Shown here: positions 37,201 to 44,352 of the stretch, one piece after another
Layout: every line of letters starts with the position of its first letter
Numbering within the stretch: position 1 is the first letter of the stretch
NCBI RefSeq assembly: GCF_963576615.1
Contig: NC_088708.1
Span: 31,131,191-31,195,190 of the forward strand
Source: Watersipora subatra
Lineage: Eukaryota; Bryozoa; Gymnolaemata; Cheilostomatida; Watersiporidae
DNA length: 64,000 nt
Reading direction: 5' to 3'
Program-made: the position numbers and the translations under genes
The notes under the pieces: model-generated
Told to the model about the DNA's origin: nothing
Databases searched by the model: none
What the model saw: only the letters and a program-made list of their open reading frames with translations

Positions 37201-40065
37201 ACGCTATACACATGTCAATTTTTCTGTCGCAAGTGCGGTGAGATCGATAAACATTAAAATCAAGTTTGAGAATTCGCCCGACTTCACACTTTACGCTATA
37301 TGGAGTTTTTTACGTTGTACATAGCAAAACTTCACATAAATTATTTACTCTATCTGGAATTTACGTCATAGGAGGTATACATTATAGGAGTAACTAGGCT
37401 ATCTTTTTGTTTGCTCGCATTTATTTCTCAAACTCTTGCACTAACAGTATCTCACTGTTCATAAGTATTACCTTGAAAGATAACAAAAGGATGTTGATTT
37501 ACCCTTTGGACAGTTTTCTTGTTAGAGTTTTTGTTTATGCAACTTGTTTTTGAAAATGTTTTATGTGACTAGCTAAGTATTTACAATACTAGGAGCCTAT
37601 TCATCTGTTCAAAACCATGGCTGGAGGTTGGCAAAAGCATTGCATCATGGGGGATTCAAACTCGTAAAATCCAGCTCGGTGGACTGACACTCTAACAACC
37701 ACGCCAATCGACCACCTTCCTTTCATTTGGGAATAATTGTACGCTTAGTTATTCTCTGTGCTTTATGGGCACACCTGACAGTCTCTCAAAGCACACTAGA
37801 CTGTCCAGGTTACTAGTGTTCATGAAACTAATTCTGGTTTGTGCATCATGTGCCTCGCAGTTGTTCTACTTCTAACAACCCCTGATAAGGCATTCTCTGC
37901 AATAGTAAAGGAGTTGTTTTCTCTCTAACTATAGCTTGAGATAATTTTTATTAATTAGCTGGAAAGTGCTACCGCTGTAAGTTGGTTGTATGTCTATGTA
38001 CTGACAAAAATACACAAGTCATCTCATTGTGTAGTGCTAAATATCTATCTTATCATTGTGGTTGCCCATACTAGCAGACACTACTATGAGCTGTGCTGAG
38101 TATTCTGTCTCTTGTCTTATGGCTCAACGTACGTGTATGAACACATTAGAACGGTAGAGCCCTTGCCTAGCATATAGCTACAGTGCTGTAGACCAACTCT
38201 CAGTATCTGAGAGGAATTGATGTACGGGGGGGGGGGGGGGGGGAGGGGGGATAGCAGAGGGTGTGCGAAGTTCAGGGGAATTAACTTGCTAGTTTATAAG
38301 TAAAGCGAGCAGTTCAACTTTCTGTCATTTGATTGGTTGGTAGATGGTTGACAAGCGAGCTGCGGTAAGTGTACAATCGGGCTCTTTAGTGATCTGGCTA
38401 GTTCACAGGTTTTCGCTTTGCATTACAAGTTGTAAATAAGTTTGTCCCAAAATATACAGATATTTCCTACCTGTAAGCTAGCCTGGGCGCAAATACGGAG
38501 TGGCAAGCAAGAAGTGAGCTCAGAAAAGTACTAGTGTATTGCAGCTTACTAAAGTTCATTCGGTTAATGCTTCTAGTCAGTCTTAAACTACTGGACCGCT
38601 GATCAGTGTCTCCAGATATTTACCATTTATAAAATAAGGCCACCTTGACATTACCAGCTATAAGACCATGGGCTTCTGACAGCCTTTGAGGTTTATGGTT
38701 GGCTATTTGCATACCTTTACAAGAGCAAAGACTGGCATGCTGAAATGGTTGCCAGGAGGCGATAAAAAATTTTGAGAAACATATTTATTATTTATACTTA
38801 TCATTAGTTTACATTTATGTTAACCATTTTAGCAGGTGAAAACTTGTATATCCTTAAAAATTATTATTCATAGTGCTATTTATAAACTTTGCGTGATTTC
38901 TCTTTATCTTCTGATCAGTACAGTCAGAGTTCAACTAATGCTTTTGTAATCTTAGATAGTAGAAGTGTGACCTCTGATGTCGGTCATATCCACTCTATCT
39001 TTATCAGTCAGGTTACAACTATGTGGGGGCCACAGCTATGGGGAGGCCACAGCTATGGGGTGGCCATAGCTATGGGGGCTACGACTCGGCAGGCCAAAAT
39101 CAGTAGCAATATTAGGAAACGAATGAACAACAATCGTCAAGTCTCTATCACTATGTTTCCACTGTGCGGGTGATGTGGTTGTGGAATTGTGCACTCATTG
39201 AGTTACGGGTTTTTGATGTACATTCGCATATTGAAAAAGATAAGGAATTCTATGCCGGAGGTCATAGCGGTGCACTACTGTTCTGCTTAGCAACACGCTT
39301 TCGCAATAGAAACAACTGAGGTTTCGAAAATGTTTAAAATGGAATAGCTTGCGCGGCATATCGCATCATTCGCAGGTGCTGTTTTTATTTTTCGCAAACA
39401 TGAAGCATTCGATAAAAAATACAAGTTTGTGGTTAATTCAAAAACTTGTAGTCAATCGAAGTTTGTGACAGCCTCGGAAACAGGCTGCAGGTGACTGCAG
39501 GTACTTATTATTAACTGGCTGGTTATGGATCTCTGCCTTATAGTTAAAGATAGAACGTTTCTTAGTTTATGTCTAGGGGATGTTAGGGTGTTTTAGGCTA
39601 TGGTTCTTAGTTCATGTCTAGGGGATGTTAGGGTGTTTTAGGCTATGGTTCTTAGTTCATGTCTAGGGGATGTTAGGGTGTTTTAGGCTATGGTTCTTAG
39701 TTCATGTCTAGGGGATGTTTGGGTGTTTTAGGCTATGGTTCTTAGTTCATGTCTAGGGGATGTTAGGGTGTTTTAGGCTATGGTTCTTAGTTCATGTCTA
39801 GGGGATGTTTGGGTGTTTTTAGGCTATGGTGGATGTGGACGAGACCTACTGCAGCATATACTCTAACAAGACGCATAAAAGTGCGCATAAGCCTAAAGAT
39901 CCTACACGTAGCGCTGTTGTTGTGCCTCTGGATGCTGAAGTACAGCAGCTTGTGCGTCGGGTTGAAGCCATGCATCTGACCACAACCAGCAATATCCAGC
40001 ATAGACATATAAATCAGCTGTTTATTCGTGGTGACAATGTCGTGTCCATATCGTGCTTCTCCTGA
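22235..40065 (+). CDS. LSM11: U7 snRNP-associated Sm-like protein LSM11, complete, four exons
   Basis: LSM11 replaces an Sm protein in the U7 snRNP ring and its N-terminus recruits FLASH for histone pre-mRNA 3' cleavage. Exons: 22235-22355, 24051-24260, 35198-35334, 39823-40065; phases agree and give 236 residues (human 360). Exon 1 begins MAEESHSDN and contains FDPISAL, matching the human FDPLLAL motif. Exon 2 has GEFEAYQ, a long Gln/Lys/Glu-rich stretch and KKNVLTRM, identical in core to the human RNVLTRM. Exon 3 holds the Sm1 half (VKVITRSFRSVRGTCSGF, VAFDRYFNL). Exon 4 starts VDVDETY, then a linker much shorter than in human, then the Sm2 motif RHINQLFIRGDNVV. A Polinton of 9.6 kb sits in intron 2, so that intron is 10.9 kb. 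A poly(A) signal follows at 40231. Confidence 0.95.
23409..24016. repeat. 73-bp minisatellite in LSM11 intron 1
   Basis: About eight copies of a 73-bp unit containing AGTACTCAGTTTGGTTACCTGG are present, nearly identical to each other, with alternating CAGCCCTAG/CAACCCAAG variants. The array stops only 34 bases before LSM11 exon 2. High identity between units implies recent expansion. Confidence 0.95.
24261..25258 (+). other. LSM11: LSM11 intron 2, left of the Polinton
   Basis: There is no exon here. Two tRNA-like pieces (near 24903-24945 with TTAGCTCAGTTG and GGGTTTGAGCCC, and 25000-25035 with GGTTAGCTCTGTTGG) look like SINE heads rather than working tRNA genes. The rest is AT-rich and unassigned. 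Confidence 0.5.
25259..25264. repeat. Polinton target-site duplication, left copy
   Basis: GTCGAG here is repeated at 34911-34916. A 6-bp duplication is the hallmark of Polinton/Maverick insertion. Confidence 0.9.
25517..25726 (-). CDS. Polinton ORF A, left copy, frameshifted
   Basis: An outward-facing frame starts at ATG 25726 (MDNFRIYEVYNQNEYSFADT) and runs 69 codons into a Pro/Ser-rich stretch. Compared with the right copy it lacks 11 bases near 25527, which shifts it into an early stop. An overlapping minus frame at 25393-25707 reads through to the shared His/Ser/Thr-rich C-terminus, so the true frame is uncertain. No family recognised. It is probably expressed divergently from ORF B across the 108-base gap. 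Confidence 0.4.
   Translation of the reverse strand: MDNFRIYEVYNQNEYSFADTSFSFGIGKKKIHTSSDDLEIHPPPSVNPSPPSSPSIPETARKSDLYRTR
25835..26413 (+). CDS. Polinton ORF B, unrecognised 192-residue protein
   Basis: The frame is open from 25790, but the first in-frame ATG is 25835 (MNIDIISERTSQLNMKQ); a TAG lies in frame just before 25790. The N-terminal third is basic (Arg/Lys/Ser). The rest looks like a compact domain with EPWKWIDLKVLDIP and ALQFFVERKGERVV, and a C-terminal LKEFREKLNKDYKLC. It is not recognised as any Polinton core protein. It lies wholly within the left TIR; the right TIR has lost all but its last ~37 codons. It faces inward, head to head with ORF A, and converges on the left WGYC gene's 3' end. 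Confidence 0.5.
   Translation: MNIDIISERTSQLNMKQREYRRPTKSRLNRTTSLRRSSRKSSVVKRLFESKENYMEGDEKITSPIATVFKTEEMQEPWKWIDLKVLDIPASLEVIQANKSEENDNCEIALQFFVERKGERVVLCSIIEPQKYNIPSSFQWLTPALMILDRSEIYMNSKSSSGLKLFRIDGACNLKEFREKLNKDYKLCISRQ
26570..27785 (-). CDS. Polinton left terminal spliced gene, C-x3-C-x3-WGYC protein
   Basis: Five exons face outward: 27785-27633, 27481-27413, 27147-27082, 26788-26729, 26620-26570. All exons are phase 0, and every internal donor is GTAAGT with an acceptor in TTGTAG or TTGCAG. The product is 132 residues. Exon 1 begins MCARDKNVDRLLTQTKCID and contains C17, C21, W25-G-Y-C28. Exon 2 is charged (QQQREEFFRNFD), exon 3 basic (HHRTKYSPFRRR), exon 4 ends in five Ser, and exon 5 is acidic and ends ENWD-stop. 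Function is unknown; the Cys pattern suggests a small metal-binding or disulfide module. The right-end gene at 33335-34165 is its paralogue, which supports the splice model. Confidence 0.65.
27905..28317. repeat. TTTCGCGAAA palindrome array, left
   Basis: Dense 10-bp palindromes TTTCGCGAAA are spaced by 4-8 bases and grouped in units of about 80 bases with GTTGACTATATAATATATAT. They lie 120 bases upstream of the left WGYC gene's start. The mirror array is at 32937-33222. Confidence 0.95.
28318..31318 (+). repeat. 110-bp satellite-like array inside the Polinton
   Basis: The full unit is 110 bp (GCTAGGATTGTGCTAGTCCA ... AAGATACAATAAACAAA). A short form of about 81 bp lacks the CTACTGAAGATACAATAAAC segment. 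Full and short forms alternate in higher-order blocks, for example 29220-29760 resembles 30130-30700. There is no coding potential. The array takes the place where core Polinton genes would be expected. Confidence 0.95.
31319..31735 (-). repeat. Inverted segment of the 110-bp array
   Basis: Nearly four units of the same repeat run in the opposite orientation, starting at a junction of ATATATAATAATAAAATG with its inverse near 31318-31345. The two orientations together form a large potential hairpin. The segment ends at TTAACTCTTTCGCTACC, where unrelated sequence starts. Confidence 0.9.
31736..32072. other. Polinton interior, unassigned
   Basis: AT-rich sequence with stops in all frames sits between the inverted array and the protease fragment. 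It may be decayed upstream protease or other core-gene sequence, but no motif was readable. Confidence 0.3.
32073..32378 (+). pseudogene. Adenain-like cysteine protease fragment (Polinton PRO), C-terminal part
   Basis: The frame has about 101 codons and no ATG; a TAG lies immediately before it. It contains LSTTCGDYCLLFAIFW near residue 15. The Cys-Gly-x-x-Cys context with following hydrophobics is typical of the catalytic-cysteine helix of the adenain/Ulp1-type proteases (C5/C48) that Polintons encode for capsid maturation. The upstream His and Asp/Glu catalytic residues are missing, so the enzyme is dead or only a fragment. A Ulp1-like cellular protease fragment cannot be excluded by eye. 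It is the only core-gene trace seen in this element. Confidence 0.55.
32379..32936. other. Polinton interior, unassigned
   Basis: This contains a 60-codon frame at 32545-32727 with no recognisable motif, and several stops. I see nothing assignable. It precedes the right TTTCGCGAAA array. Confidence 0.3.
32937..33222. repeat. TTTCGCGAAA palindrome array, right
   Basis: This is the mirror of 27905-28317: the same TTTCGCGAAA palindromes with TATATTATATAGTCAACTTT spacers, in inverse orientation. It ends about 110 bases before the ATG of the right WGYC gene. The 84-codon minus frame across it is only translated repeat. Confidence 0.95.
33335..34165 (+). CDS. Polinton right terminal spliced gene, C-x3-C-x3-WGYC protein
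   Basis: Exons 33335-33517, 33947-34006 and 34115-34165 are all phase 0 with GTAAGT donors, giving 97 residues. Exon 1 begins MSTRDNRKRKFQERLQCVD and has C17, C21, W25-G-Y-C28 at exactly the positions of the left gene. Its C-terminal half (REKFYQDLNERL) resembles left exon 2, so two exons appear fused or the intron was lost. Exons 2 and 3 are identical in product to left exons 4 and 5 because they lie in the TIR. The left exon 3 equivalent is missing. Outside the TIR the two genes have diverged strongly, yet the Cys/Trp motif persists, suggesting selection. Function unknown. Confidence 0.6.
33680..34910 (-). repeat. Polinton right terminal inverted repeat
   Basis: About 1.23 kb is the inverse of 25265-27050, lacking the segment equivalent to 25730-26301. 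The deletion junction is near 34433 (CTTAGAG joined to GCGATAGATAATTTC). Point differences are few. Confidence 0.9.
34438..34782 (+). pseudogene. Polinton ORF A, right copy, start codon lost
   Basis: The frame corresponding to left ORF A is open to a stop at 34782 and includes the longer His/Ser/Thr-rich tail (ending SHHESHRSP). Its first codon is ATA where the left copy has ATG, next to the 572-bp deletion junction. The frame stays open upstream to 34330 through antisense ORF B remnants, which is incidental. No family recognised. Confidence 0.4.
34911..34916. repeat. Polinton target-site duplication, right copy
   Basis: GTCGAG is identical to 25259-25264, directly outside the right TIR. Confidence 0.9.
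35703..37185. mobile_element. Large palindromic (foldback) transposon with TA duplication
   Basis: The end CAGTCGGCGCTC (left) pairs with GAGCGTCTACTG (right), flanked by TA at 35701-35702 and 37186-37187. The first ~140 bases are well-conserved inverted repeats (CAGTAAAATGCATGTAAATT, CGTTCCAAGATCTTTCC). Inverse blocks continue inward, including a SINE head at 36170-36235 and its inverse at 36635-36700, so almost the whole 1.48 kb is a palindrome centred near 36440. No transposase is seen. It lies in LSM11 intron 3. Confidence 0.85.
36315..37395. repeat. Second, overlapping inverted-repeat pair
   Basis: The block at 36315-36435 (CTCCTATAACGTAAATTCCAG ... TAAAGTGGAAAGTTGGGC) reappears inverted at 37270-37395, outside the right end of the 35703-37185 element. 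The left block sits at that element's centre. The motifs resemble the outer TIR, so related elements appear nested or rearranged. Confidence 0.65.
37645..37725 (-). repeat. tRNA-derived SINE head, family B
   Basis: On the minus strand: GGTCGATTGGCGTGGTTGTT, AGAGTGTCAGTCCACC, then GAGTTTGAATCCCC as a B box. It matches the copies at 4190-4250 and in the 35703-37185 palindrome. Confidence 0.55.
38226..38256 (+). repeat. Poly-G tract
   Basis: About 18 consecutive G, an A, then six G lie in LSM11 intron 3. It could form a G-quadruplex and is also a likely sequencing-length uncertainty. Confidence 0.9.
39559..39830 (+). repeat. LSM11: 45-bp tandem repeat of the LSM11 exon 4 splice acceptor
   Basis: Six copies of a 45-bp unit containing GTGTTTTAGGCTATGGT are present. 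The last copy is the real acceptor: the exon begins GCTATGGT at 39823. The five upstream copies carry the same TTTTAG-GCTATGGT junction but then continue TCTTAGTTCATG instead of exon sequence. The real copy differs by one extra T in the pyrimidine tract. Confidence 0.9.
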
Positions 40066-40230
40066 GCTTTCTTTTCTCAATATCATGCTATGTCTTTCTG
40101 ATTCATTATTGTACAATTACAAATCTAGAGTCTGTAGGACATGTAGTTCTTGCTCTTTGATATTCTACATGTACATAAACTTATTACATATTGTCTTATG
40201 TGCGCATTGTTTAGGATAATGTATATTTTT

Positions 40231-40236
40231 AATAAA
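40231..40236 (+). promoter_or_regulatory. LSM11: LSM11 polyadenylation signal
   Basis: AATAAA lies 166 bases after the LSM11 stop, in a T/A-rich 3' UTR followed by GTTCGTGTC. It is the first canonical signal downstream. Confidence 0.6.
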
Positions 40237-40478
40237 AAACTCAATGTTCGTGTCAACTGTAACCTTTTCTGTTGTATACACATCTCAGAAGACACAGCTC
40301 TATTCTAGAGCCTTCTGACAGCTATTTGATAATTGAGAGTTTTAATTAAATGAAAATATATAGAATGATGCAGAAATATATCCAGAATAGTAGACTGCTT
40401 CCTGGCTTTACCAAATAAGCAGTCAGTCTCTCACCTTAAGTCTGCGCATATGATTGTATTTTTGAGTGTCTGTTTGCC

Positions 40479-42444
40479 ATGTCAGAAATTACTGCAGGTA
40501 AGTTGCAATCCTGCAAAGTTGGAAAAGATGACTCTTGGTTTTATGTTCTTTGTAGTAGTAGCTTGTTAGTTGTAAAACGGAAGAGCATGGTTTTCTCATC
40601 AATTAGAAAACCTATGTTCAACTGGTGGGTTTTAACATGCTATAGTCTTACACCGTTAACGCTGTCACCTGGTTGTTTGTTGGGCATTTGAAGACGGGTG
40701 TCTGTAACGTGTCAGTGTAGTTTGACCTTTTTCTGTTATTCATTTGCTTTGCGGCTTAATACGTGTAGCAAAGTTCAATGAGCCTTTTTATCTACACCAA
40801 ACGCATGCTCTTATCACCGGTGTACTTTATATTCAACAGATATAGTAATCTTTTATTAGGTTCAAAGTTTGTCTAGTAGAAACCACAGCAATGGACCTTG
40901 CCTGGCATCCATTACTTCTGAAAATTGAGCATTATGTAATTCTTGTTGATTCCAATTGTTAATTTGACAATTTAATTATCAGGAAACACTCTTTTCTATC
41001 TTGTGCAATCACAATGAGTCATTCTTTTATTGCTTATCATGTCGATAGTTAGCTGCCGAGGTGATCACCTACATAAGCCTGTTTCTCGTCTTTTATTTCT
41101 TTTTTGATTTTCATGATTCTTGTTTGATGTCGTAAGGTCATCCATTTTACAACCTCCACCTAAACGCGCTCCTTTGGTTTCTATCATTACTTGTAAATCA
41201 AAGTTTCTGGACACTCTTTGCCTGACGTTAGCCAGTGACTGTCAGCATTAAACGATGTGTTTCTTAGCTCTGTTCTGTTGCGGGCCATGACTTGACAAGA
41301 TTGGATATTGGTTTATACCAAAGCAGCATGACAAAATGGTTTTGCATAAAACATCCTTTAGCTTATCTCGAGGGAAAATCCCTTGCCACGGGATACTGAA
41401 TACATACAGTGCTCCAAGTGCTTCCAACGCAGTTTTTCTTCTCTACGTACTTTAACAGTCTGTAAGTAACTTCAGTTAAATGAATATAATTTGCATGCTG
41501 CAATGCTGATATTGTACCATATCATGCGGTTGCCATTTATAAGCCTACTACTGAATGCCCAGCGTTGCACAGGTAATAAAATAATTACTGAATGAATTTG
41601 AGTAATCTACCTGGTAATCTATATATAATAAATATTTATTTTAACAATAGCCGTGTTTGAAGCCAGCTTAATAATTTTTATATTATGAATAATGATCAAC
41701 TGTGCTAGTAATAACCAATAGGAATTGCTCAAGCGTTTTAGCCACTAGTATTTTAACCGATGTAATGAATATGACCACGATTAATCCATTGTATCCAAGT
41801 AGCCTGTGTAAGCTTGCCATCTCCAGAGCTGGATATGCTGAGTTCAAATCTAGTATGAAGTGCATTTTCCATTCCTAAAACTTTATCGCTATAACTGGAA
41901 AGACGAACAGACACTGAGAGGTACATATATATAGATGGCATGACATACAAGAATTGAGGATTTAGTATTTTGATTGAATCTGTTACCAAGGATAGTGTAA
42001 CATTAAGGAGGCTTCTAAGCCAATCAAAATGTATTGTTTTCGTTAATGATCGGCCTATTTTGTTACTAAAATAATCTATAATAGCTGTATGCTCACAATG
42101 CAGCATGCATAATATGAAATTACTATATTAACTCAATATATTGCTTATATTACATTGTTATATTTAATTAAAATCATTAGTTGTATTATGTTCACTAGTA
42201 CTCTGAGCCATAAGAGATGGTCAGATATAGTAAATGTGCGCACAATTATTCCAAAATCTGGGAACGTGGTCGGTTGATGCAGGTGTTGGTTTATTATACT
42301 GCATGCCGGGGATTCAAATTTTTTACAATGCAATGTTTTTTCCAAGATCCAACTGTGGCTTCAGACAGACCGATGGACATGGCTCCTCATAAAGCAAAGA
42401 AGATTGATGAGATTGTGACTGATACTTTCATAAAATTAGCATGA
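40479..42444 (+). CDS. Candidate two-exon micro-gene (38 residues)
   Basis: Exon 1 (40479-40497) is ATG TCA GAA ATT ACT GCA G followed by GTAAGT. Exon 2 (42347-42444) follows TTTTTTCCAAG and reads in the matching phase: PMDMAPHKAKKIDEIV, then TDTFIKLA-stop. The product would be 38 residues, amphipathic at its C-terminus. The family is not recognised. Intermediate exons could be missing, and the link is only phase and splice-site logic, so confidence is low. It is downstream of LSM11 on the same strand. Confidence 0.25.
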
Positions 42445-44352
42445 TTATTGTTAATTCTTCGTTTTTTCGTGGTGTCATTCTATCGTTGTCTGCCATCTTT
42501 ATGGACAGCTTATATCGTTAAAAACATGAAGCTTCTGCTATTAATTATTGCAAACAATGCTTTTGTTTGCAATTTTTTTATTTTAGTATCAAAACAACGC
42601 CAAAAAATACTATTAATCAAGAGAATGACGATTGTTTTCTACAAAGATGGTGGCTTTTTCGTGGACGAGCGCATTTGCAAACAGGGTGATGACGTCAAAA
42701 AAAATGATGGATATGTTTCAATATTTATATTATATTGCTAAATCTAATATTCAATCAGTTTCAGGGAAATTTTATAAAATGTCTCGTGCAGTATATTCAC
42801 ACAGACTATACACCATATTCACACAGAGCAGTATACACCATATTGAAACTAAAGTTCTGAAAGGTATGAATAACGTGAATAAGCACAAAGTTTCATGGAA
42901 CCGATGCATTATCAGTGTTCATGGCTCTCACGTTATCACCCGCAAGTGTTAATGCGTCAGTGATTGGGAACTATGCAATACTACAGGCTACCGTTTCGAC
43001 AGAAAATAATCACACTAGTTAATAACATAGTCTTTCTATCTAAATACAATAAGGAGGAGCTCTCATTCTGCCTTAGCTGTAGGTACGTGTCCATTGGTCT
43101 CCTGGCTAGGATACATCGTAGCCTCCTTGTCTGGCTCTTCTACCACACTTACAACCGACTCAGGGAGAGGGTGGGTGATGTGACGCCTTGTAAGATGTTG
43201 AGGACTTTGCTGCTTGCTTCTTCTAATATCGATTCTTCGAGTGACTGTATACCTGGTGACATAATAATATGTCTCAAATGGTGCAGGAGTGGTATGGTGC
43301 AGAGTTGGTATGGTGCAGGAGTGGCATGGTGCAGAGATGGTATGGTGCAGGGGTGCTATGGTGCAGGGTGGTATGGTGCAGGGGGGTATGGTGCAGGGTG
43401 GTATGGTGCAGGGGTGGTATCATGGTGCAGGGGTGATATGGTGCAGGGGTGATATGGTGCAGGGGTGGTATGGTGCAGGGGTGGTATGGTGCAGGGGTGG
43501 TATGGTGCAGGGGTGGTATGGTGCAGGGGTGGTATGGTGCAGGTGTGGTATAGTGCAGGGGGATATGGTGCAGGGGTGGTATTGTACAGGGGTGGTATGG
43601 CGCAGGAGTGGTATGGTGCAGGAGTGGTATGGTTTAGTGTGTGGCAGCATAACAGCAAACAGGAGAAAATATTGAACTTATCAACAACGATTGCAAAACA
43701 GGAAAAATTGTAGTAGCAATTTTCTATAGCTGTTTTTGCCACAAATTAAATAATAATAAATTGTGCTGATTTTTAAGTAACTGTAGTAGAAAAAATATTG
43801 CCCATAATGCTAAATATTAATAATTATGTAATAGATTTAGCTCATCTAGCATTGCTTACTGAAACAGTTTTAAATGTCTACATATTACTTTATTGGCAAT
43901 AATTTCATTTCAAACAAAAATGTTTTCCAAATTATGCCATACAAGAATCATAAACTAAAAAAAACAAAAAGGCAGGAGTCAGTCAATAAAATCAAATAAA
44001 TGATTTGACATAGCATTTTAATTGCATTTGTTTGTTGAGAGAATGGATATTAGGTGAAATATTGCTAAAAGAGCCAGCAGTAATATTTTCAAAATAATTA
44101 TTAGACATGCAATTTATTTATATCATGTAAGCGGAAATAAGTTGAAACCTTGTAATTGTCATGTAAAAAATGAGGTCACAAACCATGAAAAATACTGAAT
44201 CTTATAATTGGTGGTTTAGTCACAACGGATTCACAATGGTTGGTTTTTTGTAAAAAATAATAGGTTGTTTTAAGCAATATACTACAAAAGCCACAGAAAA
44301 CAAAGTAGTAATAATGGATTACCCAGAACATTAAAATATTTTAGTTAGTCGA
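42445..44352. other. Intergenic, no gene recognised
   Basis: Frames at 42448-43452 show no family and partly run into the 16-bp minisatellite. A sequence at 43888-44008 (ATACAAGAATCATAAAC region) recurs diverged at 46626-46742. TTTATT at 44114-44119 is a possible minus-strand poly(A) signal for the neighbouring membrane-protein gene. Confidence 0.5.
43279..43635. repeat. 16-bp GC-richer minisatellite
   Basis: About 22 copies of TGGTATGGTGCAGGGG occur with length variants. Both strands are open in several frames because the unit is simple, giving spurious Gly/Trp/Val-rich and Pro/His/Thr-rich peptides. Its strand composition (G-rich plus strand) is unlike the AT-rich surroundings. Confidence 0.95.

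Noticed and set aside
43279-43742. Several 76-162-codon frames on both strands rich in Gly/Trp/Val or Pro/His/Thr
   Set aside because: They are translations of the 16-bp minisatellite; no splice sites or conserved ends.
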